From contig JADGJC010000174.1 in the NCBI GenBank assembly GCA_027596075.1, positions 21,998-85,997 of the forward strand: a stretch of DNA of 64,000 nt, given 5' to 3'. The position numbers and the translations under genes are program-made. Origin of the DNA: Rhizophlyctis rosea (lineage: Eukaryota; Chytridiomycota; Chytridiomycetes; Rhizophlyctidales; Rhizophlyctidaceae). The number at the start of each line of letters is the position of its first letter. Position 1 is the stretch's first letter. Under the pieces are notes generated by a model, which saw nothing but the letters and a program-made list of their open reading frames with translations, was not told where the DNA came from and searched no databases. This document shows positions 12,303-22,124 of this stretch, in pieces.

Positions 12303-12908
12303 ATGATTTCCATTTCCTGGAAGGGGTCCCTGAGACTCCTACAACGTACACGCAATACTGTAACAGCGAGTCGGCCTTTGTCCTGTCGGCAACCTCCACG
12401 TAGGACCCTCTCCTCCCGCCCCATCCAGTCCAACACCCACACCACAACTCGCTCCCGCCTCCCCTACGCCGCAATCCCCCTCTCCCTCCTCCTCCTCCAC
12501 ATAACAACCTCCTCCCCGCTAGAATGCTCCCCAAAATTCAACGGCGTCCCCGTAGCAGCAACATTCCTAATGCACCAAACCCTCCCCTACTTCGAAAAAC
12601 AATTCCCCGGCCTAGAACTCTCCGCCGTGTACGACTCCAACCGTCCCGAAGAATACTCCTACGAAGAGGAAGGCTTGCTAGCCGCACTGTTTCCCCAGGC
12701 TGCTGTCGCTGTCGTACCGGTGTTTGAGAAATTGAGCCAGGAGGAGGAGATGAAGTTGGGGTCGTCGGGGATTCGGAAGAAACCGGTTGGGAAGGTGTGG
12801 ATGAGGGGGGCGTGTAGTTATGGGTGTGCGACGGTGGAGTTGGTGGAGTTTAGGGTTTTGAAACTTAATGGGGATGTGGTGTGGGAATGGAAGAAAGACA
12901 AGAAATAG
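12303..12908 (+). CDS. small protein with mitochondrial-type N terminus, function unknown
   Basis: I do not recognise the family. The 201-aa frame opens with an Arg/Ser/Thr-rich, acid-poor stretch typical of a mitochondrial presequence. A short hydrophobic segment (IPLSLLLLHITTSSP) that could span a membrane follows. After it comes a compact domain with PYFEKQFPGLELSAVYDSN and a C-terminal strand-rich part (GKVWMRGACSY, VELVEFRVLKLNGDVVWEW). Codon use in the second half matches neighbouring genes. An inner-mitochondrial-membrane anchored protein facing the intermembrane space or matrix is an inference from this layout. The ATG at 12303 is the first in frame. Confidence 0.6.
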   Translation: MISISWKGSLRLLQRTRNTVTASRPLSCRQPPRRTLSSRPIQSNTHTTTRSRLPYAAIPLSLLLLHITTSSPLECSPKFNGVPVAATFLMHQTLPYFEKQFPGLELSAVYDSNRPEEYSYEEEGLLAALFPQAAVAVVPVFEKLSQEEEMKLGSSGIRKKPVGKVWMRGACSYGCATVELVEFRVLKLNGDVVWEWKKDKK

Positions 12909-13269
12909 ATGGTGGTGGTGGATGCTGTGTCGCAGTGCGCGCACAGTATCCTTCCTCAACTGAATGCTGTTCAGTCAACCTGTTTGAGAGAGTTGCTTTG
13001 GTGATGGTTGTGATCATGTTTGTTGTAGCAGAGGTGGACGTCCCCGTAAGCTCTGGCTACGTGACAGACTTCAATGCAGCAACAAACAGAATGACCAGAC
13101 CGAAAAGAGCCGTTTGAAACCCCACAGAAGATGGGCAAATGAGTTATCCTGATCAATAAAGTTAGCAGCCTATTCACATTATAAGTATTACAAAGTTGCG
13201 GATCTTCGACAGTTCCGTCTATGATAGCTCCGCCCGCCACCAACGGCATTTCCCGAAATTTGGCGAAGC
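12909..13269. other. intergenic, convergent ends
   Basis: 361 bp between the 3' ends of the small mitochondrial-type gene and the PPR gene. Nothing recognisable was seen beyond presumed 3' UTRs. Confidence 0.5.
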
Positions 13270-15126
13270 TTATGGTGTAGGTTGTTCTGCCACCGGCTCC
13301 TTCACCGCCGCCCGCTCCTCCAAACCCAACCCCGTCATCCAAGCGTCCGGGCCCAAAATCTTCTCCGCAGCCGCAAAAACGGACGGTGTACTATCCTTAC
13401 TAGGAACTACTCCACTCTCCACCAACTGCCTCACAACCTTCTCCACACCCGCCTCATCCCCCTTCCCCTGCAACGCCCGCACAACAACCTCATAATCCCC
13501 ACCCTTCCCAACCCACCCACTCCCCTTCGCCTCCTCCAAACTAGCTAACATAGCCTCCACATCCCCCGCATTAGCATACGCCTGAACAAGGTAAGAATAA
13601 TGCCCACCCAACTTCGCCGCAAGGTATTTCGACTTTGCTTTGTCGAAAGCGGTCTTAGCTTGTGCGGCGTCGTTCTTCAACGCGTATGCGTGGATCAAGG
13701 TGGCGCTTGCGTCGATCGCGTGGGATTCGGGGAGGATGTCGGTGGGGATGGCGGTGAGGAAGGTGATGGCGAAATCGGGTGATGAGGGTTTGGAGAGGAG
13801 GTATGTGGCAGCTAACCGTGCTTGGAGGATTGCAGCGTCCACTTCTGTCAACTCGGTCAACTTGAGCATACCCTTGAAGTAGTCGAGCCGCCCAGCACAA
13901 TCCAACGCCAAGGGAAGGAGGAACTTGTGATCAAACTCTAATCCATCCTCCTTCACGCCGGTCAACAAGGTCCATGCTAGGGCGTTTTCCTTTACTCGCA
14001 GGTGCGCGTTCACAACCGCGGTATACATCTCTATGCTGCGGGGTTGAGTTTCCCTCAACTCATTCTTATGGAGGAATCGTCGTGCCGACGTGGCGTCCTG
14101 AGCCTTCCCAAACGCCTCGATCATCAACGCAACACACTCAGGAGACACCCGTACCCGAGCCGCACACATCTCCTTATACACCTCCACCGCCCGACCCTTA
14201 TCGCCCTGCGCCCGAATCAACGCCGTCCATGCCGCCGTGTCCGCCTTCATTCCCCGCTTCTCGATCTCGTAGAAGTACTTGGTAGCTTGAGACACTTTGC
14301 CCTGCAGCGCGAAAGTGTTAACTAGGGCAGTGTAGTTCCCTACAGTTGGTTCGATCCCTTGTGATATCATGCGCTTATGCGCCGCCACCGCGTCCCCATC
14401 CCGACCGATTGATCCTAATCCGCCAACTAAGTACTCGTACGTCTTCGCGGTTGGTTTGTTCCCAACTTTGATCATTCGTTCGATGAAGGCAACCACTTCG
14501 TGGTGCTTCCCGGCTTTTGAGAGTGATTCCAAGAGTGTGTGGTACAATTCTAGCGAAGGGGTAAAGAGCTCTGGCTTATTTGCTTGTAGTGCTCGCAAAT
14601 ACCGGATTGCTAGTCCGCTTCCCTCCTCCTGCCTCAACGCCGCGACCAACGATACCTCCGTCTCTAAACTTGGTTGGTACCCAGCAGCAATCATATCCTC
14701 CCGAACCCGCAATGCCTCCTCCGCCGAGCCCTGCTTTCCCGCCAAGTGACGACTAATCACCTCTGTAAACTCCTCCGCGGTCAATCCCGACAGGGCTCCC
14801 CGAGCCCGGAACCGTTGGTAGTACGCAGGGAGTTTCTCGTATAGCTTTAGTCGCAGGCAGTTCCGGACGAGGATTGCCGGGTCGGCTTCGTCACTTTCCC
14901 ATGTTGGTGGGATTTGGAAGGGCTGTGGTTTGCGGGTTTTGCGGTTGACGGTGTTGTAGATTTCTATTGTTTCGGGCGGGCTGAGGTTGAGGAAGGTTGG
15001 GATGAAGGTGGAGTTGTTGCGGATTGAAGGTGTGAGTGGGGTGGTGGTACGGCATTGGATGAGTGGTGATCTTGAGGCGAGTGTGACGGTACACCGCCAT
15101 GAGAGGTGCGTTCCTGTTCGTATCAT
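13270..15126 (-). CDS. pentatricopeptide-repeat (PPR) protein, probably mitochondrial
   Basis: Single-exon protein of 618 aa. The first ~45 residues are Arg/Thr/Ser-rich without acidic residues, as in mitochondrial targeting peptides. From about residue 150 onward the chain is made of ~35-residue helical hairpins with PPR signatures. Examples are LYHTLLESLSKAGKHHEVV, TYEYLVGGLGSIGRDGDAV, NYTALVNTFALQGKVSQAT, AAWTALIRAQGDKGRAVEV and YSYLVQAYANAGDVEAML. Fungal PPR proteins bind organellar RNA and support mitochondrial mRNA stability or translation; the specific target cannot be read from the sequence. Its start faces that of PCH2 across 327 bp. Confidence 0.88.
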   Translation of the reverse strand: MIRTGTHLSWRCTVTLASRSPLIQCRTTTPLTPSIRNNSTFIPTFLNLSPPETIEIYNTVNRKTRKPQPFQIPPTWESDEADPAILVRNCLRLKLYEKLPAYYQRFRARGALSGLTAEEFTEVISRHLAGKQGSAEEALRVREDMIAAGYQPSLETEVSLVAALRQEEGSGLAIRYLRALQANKPELFTPSLELYHTLLESLSKAGKHHEVVAFIERMIKVGNKPTAKTYEYLVGGLGSIGRDGDAVAAHKRMISQGIEPTVGNYTALVNTFALQGKVSQATKYFYEIEKRGMKADTAAWTALIRAQGDKGRAVEVYKEMCAARVRVSPECVALMIEAFGKAQDATSARRFLHKNELRETQPRSIEMYTAVVNAHLRVKENALAWTLLTGVKEDGLEFDHKFLLPLALDCAGRLDYFKGMLKLTELTEVDAAILQARLAATYLLSKPSSPDFAITFLTAIPTDILPESHAIDASATLIHAYALKNDAAQAKTAFDKAKSKYLAAKLGGHYSYLVQAYANAGDVEAMLASLEEAKGSGWVGKGGDYEVVVRALQGKGDEAGVEKVVRQLVESGVVPSKDSTPSVFAAAEKILGPDAWMTGLGLEERAAVKEPVAEQPTP

Positions 15127-15453
15127 TTTTGTGGGTAATGGATGTCAAAAATAGACGATTCAAGATCTCTTGGTCAAACCCGTTTTGGTGGGTGCTCAGT
15201 AAAGTGGCTTTTGGTGGCTTGGAAGTATGTACAAATTGTCACATAGTGATCTATCCGTTTTGGGTTATACCAGTGGGGCAGTATATCGGCTCTGCCATCA
15301 TGGCTCCTCCATCAGCCTTCTTGCAACCGTTCCAAGCGTGGGAAATCTCCATCTCTGCTTCCCAACTTTTGACATCCCACTTTGTAACGAAGTAGAGGTT
15401 ACCTCGGTAGGCGCTTTGCTGTAAATATCATAGGCTCCCTCATATTGGTACCG
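15127..15453. promoter_or_regulatory. shared divergent promoter region, PPR gene / PCH2
   Basis: 327 bp separate the two ATG codons of head-to-head genes. No individual element can be assigned. A short open frame starting at 15301 is probably leader sequence of PCH2. Confidence 0.4.
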
Positions 15454-17666
15454 ATGACGGTGGGGATACCTTTGGGAGTGGTGCACGGTACGACCTCCTG
15501 CTAGGGTTTCGCACCCTACCAATGTTTACTAACAATATATTCCAGTCGAAGTATGCCTGAACTCAAACTCAACGGCGCGCTATGACGCCGCCCGCACGCA
15601 TGTCGAAGAATACCTGCGTAACACAGTCCAGTCTCGCAAAGTCCGTCGCACTTTTGCTGGCGAAGACTTTCGCGATACGCCTTGGTTGAGGAGCAACGTG
15701 GAGTTCATTCAGCTGTGCGAAGTGCGAGGTAAGTTGAGCTGCCAATTCGGTGCCCGTACGACTCCAACCTTACTCTCTTATAATGTTCCACGCGTTGGTG
15801 TTGCTTTCCTAGGACATGATATCAACAGTTGGTCGCGGCCATTTGAACAACTTGCGATGAACATTCATGTATATCAATTGGTACATCTCAATGATGACTC
15901 GACCATTCCTGCAAAACTTCCTTCAATAATTATAACAGAGCGAACAAGAGCGCTCAGAAGAAATCAACGAGGAAGAAAAAATCATGACGTTCAATCATTG
16001 GCTTCTCCCATCCCGCGAGCTTCATGGGCTTTGGGACAGGTAAGTGATACGGCAGCGGCGTGAACTCAATCAATTCTACGCTCATGATGGATGGACTGCA
16101 GTTTGGTCTTCGAAGAAGAAATCCAGTCAAGATTGCTCGATTACGTGTACACGTCCATGATATTTGCGGATAAAGGAATTGATTCGAATATCATCAGCGT
16201 CAACAGAGTGGCATTGTTCCACGGCCCACCCGGTACGGTCTAACATGTTGTTGTGTTAGTCATCCATTAAAGTACCCGCTTACATGAGGTCCTCGCAGGT
16301 ACCGGCAAGACTTCGCTTTGTCGGGCTCTGGCACAAGTAAGGAGACAGTCTTCCCAAATTTTGGCTGGCTGAAGACTCAACCACAGAAACAGAAACTGTC
16401 AATACGGCTTGCCAACCGCTACGCATATGGAAAGCTGGTGGAGATAAACAGCCATAGGTTGTTTTGACGGGAAACCATCACTAGCAAACCTTCGCATACT
16501 AATGCGACATCCTGTGCTCAGCTTATTTTCCAAATTTTTTTCAGAGAGCGGAAAGCTCGTGATGAAGATGTTCCAAAAGATTCACAGCCTGGCGGAAGAC
16601 GAGGAATCGTTTGTGTGTGTGCTCATCGGTAAGATGTTACCCATCAACACCAATGCAATCTACGCCATCTCAAACTGCCCTACATCAGACGAAGTGGAAA
16701 GTCTGACCGCCGCTCGAAAGGCGTCGATTTCTGGGCTGGAACCTAGCGACTCCGTGCGGGTAGTGAATGCGCTTTTGACGCAAATTGATCAGTTGAGAAG
16801 GAAGAAGAACGTTAGTCCTAAACCATGTATTCTGCCTTTCCGCAGTTATCTGATCATGTTTTCAGGTGCTCATTTTGACGACGTCCAATGTCACGGAAGC
16901 AATAGACGCGGCATTCATTGATCGAGCTGACATCAAGGTAAGCTCCATTATTTCATTGCACTCGGACACCAATTCATAAGGGATACTCAAGTATTATTTT
17001 CAGCAATACATAGGTAAGACTGGAATCTATACATCATGAGCGATGCCGTCCCCAAACTTCGCCGGCATTGACGAGATTACTGCATACAGGCAATCCAACG
17101 CAAAAAGCCATTTACGCCATCTTGGAGAGCTGTCTGCAAGAATTGATGCGATGCGGTTTGATCACTCCACCTGTACGTGAAACCAGATGTGTCTTCATTG
17201 CATAGCGGCTGAATGCACTCAATGTGGTGATCTTAGCAAGCCTTGCGCGACTGGAGGGAAGTTGAACTCTTCGCAAGAATCAGCAAGGATGAAACTCCGA
17301 GTGGGCGATTATTCGCCACGGCCGCTGCGTGTTTTGTAAGTCCGCGATTTACGCGTGCGTGTCGCATTCTGCTCATTCGTTGCCATTTGCTCAGCGAGAA
17401 GGGTTTAGCGGAAGGACATTGCGAAAGCTTCCTTTCGTGGCTCATGCGTTCTTCCTTTCGGTGAGATTGGTGCATCATTGCAGGAGCTTGTGCGGTATTT
17501 GCGACATTTGTGCCTGACATCCAATTGATCCACTCGTTTGTAGCAATCCGTGACTAGCACATTGGAGGAGTATCTTGCGGCGCTCCAAGCGGCGGTGGAG
17601 AACGAAAAGAGCAATCGGGAGTTGATGGAAGGCGTGGTGCCTCAAATGAACAATATGGCCTTGTGA
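15454..17666 (+). CDS. PCH2: AAA+ ATPase Pch2/TRIP13 (HORMA remodeller)
   Basis: Pch2/TRIP13 hexamers unfold HORMA-domain proteins such as Mad2 and Hop1, acting in the spindle checkpoint and meiotic chromosome axes. Fifteen exons in phase give 435 aa, against 432 for human TRIP13: 15454-15487, 15546-15728, 15813-15880, 15939-16039, 16102-16232, 16299-16336, 16387-16457, 16522-16628, 16689-16810, 16866-16937, 17004-17013, 17090-17172, 17237-17335, 17395-17460, 17544-17666. Motifs are VHVEVCLNS at the N terminus, [15 protein letters not shown], Walker [33 protein letters not shown], Walker [14 protein letters not shown], sensor 1 [21 protein letters not shown] and sensor 2 [15 protein letters not shown]. 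One exon is only 10 nt. The usual KWFSESGK reads KFFSESGK here. Confidence 0.95.
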
Positions 17667-20048
17667 AAACGTCAGTGATGTTGGACATTCTGTGTTTGAA
17701 GTTGCTATATGTGGGTAGTAGGAACACCTTCCCAGTTTAAGCTGACATAATGCTGCGGCCGAAGCCTTCATTGAAGTGCTGTTGGATCTCGATCCCTCTG
17801 CCAATCCCTCTCCATCGTGGACACTGCCCCTCTTTCTTTTCTCCCTCACTGCCACATCTCCAGCATCCCATGTCTCCAACCCCACTTCCAAATGAGCAGG
17901 AATGGGGCACGACGGGAGACGACACCCCTCGCAATGCATGACTCTCCCACCCCAACTTTTTTTCAACTTCATTCATTTCTCTGCAGTCTAATTTCTTGCA
18001 TTTGTCATTTTGTTGCCCATTGTTCCGTTGTCGCCCTGTGCCTCCTTTTCGACGTTTTCGTCTTATAGGACCCAACAGCGGTTTGGTGACCGCGTTCAGC
18101 TGCTGCCGGCAGGACCTGGAACCCGGGCTTTTCCTCAGGTTCTGGATGGTCTGGGGTGCTTCCTCTTCCGATGCATTGGAGAGTTGCAAAGTGACGAGGC
18201 ATTGCACTAAGTGAGCCGAGTTGCTATTGCCAACTGTTCACAGTCTCTCAGTGAATGCGCCGTCTCCCTATCACGGCCCACCAGTGCATTCTTCTTCCAC
18301 GCCGTCTCCTTGCTACATCATTACCACCGGTCCACGCCTTTACTCTCCTTCAGCCAAAAGTCCTGCACACCTGAACGGTATCAACCACAAGAGACCCAAC
18401 GCGTATCAAGAACCCTGTGCTTACGTAAACGAGGATCCGGAGGCAAAGCACGCGTGGCGACAAGCCCAGGAGCACCGACAGCTTGGCACTAAGCGTCTTA
18501 TCATTGTGGCGTGATAAGACGCGTTTTTGGGCTGAAATGATAAGGCCAAGGGTGTTCCGGTGTTCTTGAGGAGCTTTTGGCTTATCAAATTGGCTGTATG
18601 ATGAGGGCTTCTTGGCTGGTCTATTTTACAAAAAGTAATATTGCTCTGACCTAGTGTGTGCTATGGTCCAGCATTGACTATTAGGAATTCATTTCATGTG
18701 TTCCTTGGCAAAAGGTCAATAGTTCACCTTGGTCGGTCGAGTTGCCTATTCATTCTGGGCATCAGACCGGAGTCGGAGGATTGCGTTCACATTTTTGATA
18801 CACGCACAGTCGACACCGTAGCACAGGTGGAACCGTACTAGTTTCTTATCAGACTATCTACAGTCGGGCCCTCAATTGAGTCAGGCCGATTTTTTGGGGG
18901 GTCAAGCGCGTCCCTCAAACGAGGGGATTCCATAGTGGAAGTTCTATATTCCAGGGGGGTTGCAAGGTGAAGACGCAAGATAAGGAATCAAGACTGTCAC
19001 CCAGCAGCATCACATGTATTGGGCCCCAAAAAACACCTTGCAACCAACGTCTTTCTCCCACAAACCATTCCTTTGGCTCTCTCTTCCTATCCTTCAATCA
19101 GACAAACCCCACTCCCTCCGTCCTGCTTCAACTGCACCCTATCCCCCATACTCAACCACATGTGGATGTGAGTCTGCCACTCACTGCCTCATGCCAAACC
19201 AATTGTCATAACTCAACCCGTTTGTCGGTACATGCAGACTGTCTCCCATACGCTGCTGCTACTTCATCGACACGGGTCCTCCAGATTGTTGTTCATCGTC
19301 ATCAATAAGTCAATACCCTCACATACTCAATCAACACCCACTTTGGCACCCCTGGCCATCTCGGATCGACTAGGCACAAAGACCCGAAGACATCTTCTAG
19401 CTCCTTTGGCGTCGGTACCAACATCATCAACTGAAAGCCCGCACCGCCTGCCTGCTGGGAAACACATCAACATTCCTCAATCGAAAGGGCTTGGCCACTC
19501 TCCGGAACGTCAACCACAACAACGGCGGGTCACAAACAACATTCTTATAACTCACAGCCCGTCCCCTGGCACCCCGCAATTTTGACTCCCGCTGAAACAC
19601 TCTGTCCAGGTGGGTAGCGTCTCAATAAAGCAGGGCTTTCCCGGTGGGCGGCAGAAGAGAGCACACCACATAATAAGCGGGAAACAGACGGCAGTCTCCA
19701 TTTCATGTCTTGACGGGTCTTGCTGTCACCCATAACGGCATACCAGAGAAACTTACCTTTCATTACAAACAATTCTCCTCCTCCAGCCCTGCAGTACGTC
19801 TTCCTCGAGTCTTCGTAACTGCACAGGACAAGCAGAGCAACACACGTACGAGAAGGGTTCCCTTTCCTTCCGCGCGCTTGCACGCGGGCCGCTTCCGCGT
19901 TGCATAGAAACACACGGGCGTAGCAAACAAACGCCCGCCGCACGGCGTTAGTCATTAGTGGAACCACCTACCTTCACACAGCAAACCCTCCGGTCTGCAA
20001 CGAGGGCTATCGACGTCTACCACATAAAACCAAAAACACCAATCAGAA
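17667..20048. other. gene-poor stretch, 2.4 kb
   Basis: No conserved gene was found. One frame at 18221-18514 (plus) has a coding-like Pro/Ser composition and ends in a stop inside the hairpin at 18493-18522, but I cannot attach it to a start, splice partner or homologue. The last several hundred bases are probably promoter and 5' UTR of the gene at 20049. Confidence 0.4.
18493..18522. repeat. perfect 11-bp inverted repeat, 8-nt loop
   Basis: GCGTCTTATCA (18493-18503) and its exact complement TGATAAGACGC (18512-18522) are separated by TTGTGGCG and followed by GTTTTTGG. In RNA this is a stable hairpin with a U-rich tail. Confidence 0.75.
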
Positions 20049-22124
20049 ATGGACACCAAACTGAAGGCGGAGGAACAGCGCATCGACCTGAAGGTGCTCC
20101 ATCACTTGAATCGCGATGACCATCGGAAGAAGCTCAAGCGGTTCCGGAGGACGGTGTCGGCTGTCAGTGCGATTGTCAGCAACAAGCTTTATAGGAGCAA
20201 GGCCAGTTCGTTAGAGGCGTACTTCCGTGAAGCATGGAAGATCAGTCGGGCGCAGGTGTATCGGTTCTTGGATTGTGCTTGGGTCTTGAAGGTATGTGGG
20301 GAGGTTAGGCATTGAGTGATAGCTCGATACTGACCAACTAATGTTGCTCATGTCTTCTCATAACAGCACTTGGAAGGTTTCCCTTCACAACCGTGTCGCG
20401 AACGTCTTTGCCGCTCCCTCAAACGTCTTGCCAAAAACCGCAGCGACATCCGCAAACTCTGGGAAAGTGTCCTCGAAAAAGTCGACAACGATCATGAAGC
20501 CGTCACCAGTACCATTATCGCGACCATTTGGGCTGAGTTGTTGGAACAGGGACTCGTGACTGGAAAGCCGGATCCTGCTGGCGATGAGGCGGCGGAGTTG
20601 TTGAGCGACCGGGACAGGAACGAACTCGACCAGGATGATAGCGATTCTGAGATGGATGGTGGGAATGATGGTGGGGCGGAGAAGGGTTTGGATGCTCAGG
20701 GATCGGACTTGACGACGGGGACGTCCTCCAACACGTTGGGAAACAAGGAGTCGGCTCCGTTGACTTTGGAACCGGCTCTCGACCGCACGCCATCCGACCA
20801 TACGGCATCCCTTCTCGGCTCCACACATTCGCAGACGCCAAAGGCATACCAAAATGCCAGGACCTACCAACAACCGAACTCCACATTCTCGGATCGCACT
20901 CTCCCAATGCCGTCAACGCTCAACGACGTTCAAACCAACAACGCAACCGGTCTCTCATGGCGCAACACCACGCTCGCACCAACATCTTTGGATCCAGCCG
21001 TTCCGGCACCATTGACACGAGGCTTCAGCCTTCCAATGCTTCGTGATCTACCCCGCGCAGCGCCCGCACGTCCAACCTGGTCGAACGTCCCTACACCCAC
21101 CACGCAAAGTCACGACCCTCTGAACCCAGCGTCAATCCCTACGTCCAACCACATGGTCATTCCGCACACCAGACCGTTGTGGACTACCGCCACGGTAGCT
21201 TCAGCAAATGCCAACAGCAACGGAACAGCAGCCGCACCGTCCATCACACCCGCAGTCCCCATGCAACACGCCGAAATCCCAACATCAGATGTCAACACCT
21301 GCGCCGACCTCCTCGACTCCTTCTCTCGCAAAGGTTACGCCCTTCAGCCTTACGTGCACGGACGCTGGATTGAGGAACCGGCCAGCCAGTGGCGGATCGC
21401 ACCTATTGATCCTCGGTTCCGCCGCATCCCTTTGCTCTACGTACCCAACATGTCGGCAGCACCCCCGTCCAACGCCGTCGGAAACTTGCTGATGAGGAAC
21501 GACATCAGCAACCTCGGCGGCAAGGAGAGCGTGCCGTCCGCACAGCACCAAACAACCCGCAGCCCAACGGACCCTCAGATCCCCCCACCTCCCACGCAGT
21601 ACGTCTACATCACCGCATCACCCAACTCCGTCACGCCCTTCATCACTCAGCAGTCACCTCCTCTTTACGGTGCGACACCTCCACCGCAATACAGCCCGCA
21701 GTACGAGTACGAGAGGTTCCTTGCATTGCAGGGTCGGTACGCTGGGGCGCAAACAGGGATGAGCGGCGTTAGCAGTGGCGGGAACACGGGTGTGTATACG
21801 GTCCGGAGTCTCCCGTCTCAGACATCTGGACAAGGGTTGGAACGGGAGCACGCAGCGCCCGTTCTTCCCCTCATGCAGACGTCGCCGGTCATGAGCGCGA
21901 CGAGCACGCACCAAATGCCGTCTTGGATGGGATCTACTAATCCTGTTGCTGCTGCTGCAGGAGCGGCGGGTACTGGAACGGGAGACCATGGTCATCGGTC
22001 TTATGCTGGCTTGCCGATGCATGTTGCGCCGCAAGCGCAGCAGCAGGGGCAGGAGCATGATGCCGGGGCTGCGGGGTATGGGGCGGAGTTGGGGAATGGT
22101 GCGAGTGCGGGGACGGCGTGGTGA
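20049..22124 (+). CDS. protein with bacterial-like HTH/YCxxxW-type domain and long disordered tail
   Basis: Two exons (20049-20291 and 20367-22124) give 666 aa. The N-terminal ~160 residues are basic and helical. They contain SLEAYFREAWKISRAQVYR, ending FLDCAWVLK, then FPSQPCRERLCRSLKRLA and a helical LWESVLEKV / IIATIWAELLEQGLV segment. The string order ('L-x2-Y-F-R-x2-W-x-I-S-R-x2-A/V-Y-R', then a Pro-x-Arg-E-R block) resembles small HTH-like domains in bacterial plasmid and phage proteins (F-x2-Y-C-x-E-x-W-G-x-S-R). From about residue 165 to the end the protein is Ser/Thr/Pro/Asn/Gln-rich and probably disordered, with one ordered-looking island around residues 385-430 (LDSFSRKGYALQPYVHG). 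DNA binding is an inference; no known gene name applies. Confidence 0.72.

Noticed and set aside
18221..18514. Coding-like Pro/Ser-rich frame upstream of the HTH-like gene
   Set aside because: No plausible start or splice partner and no homologue recognised; kept only as a note on the intergenic stretch.
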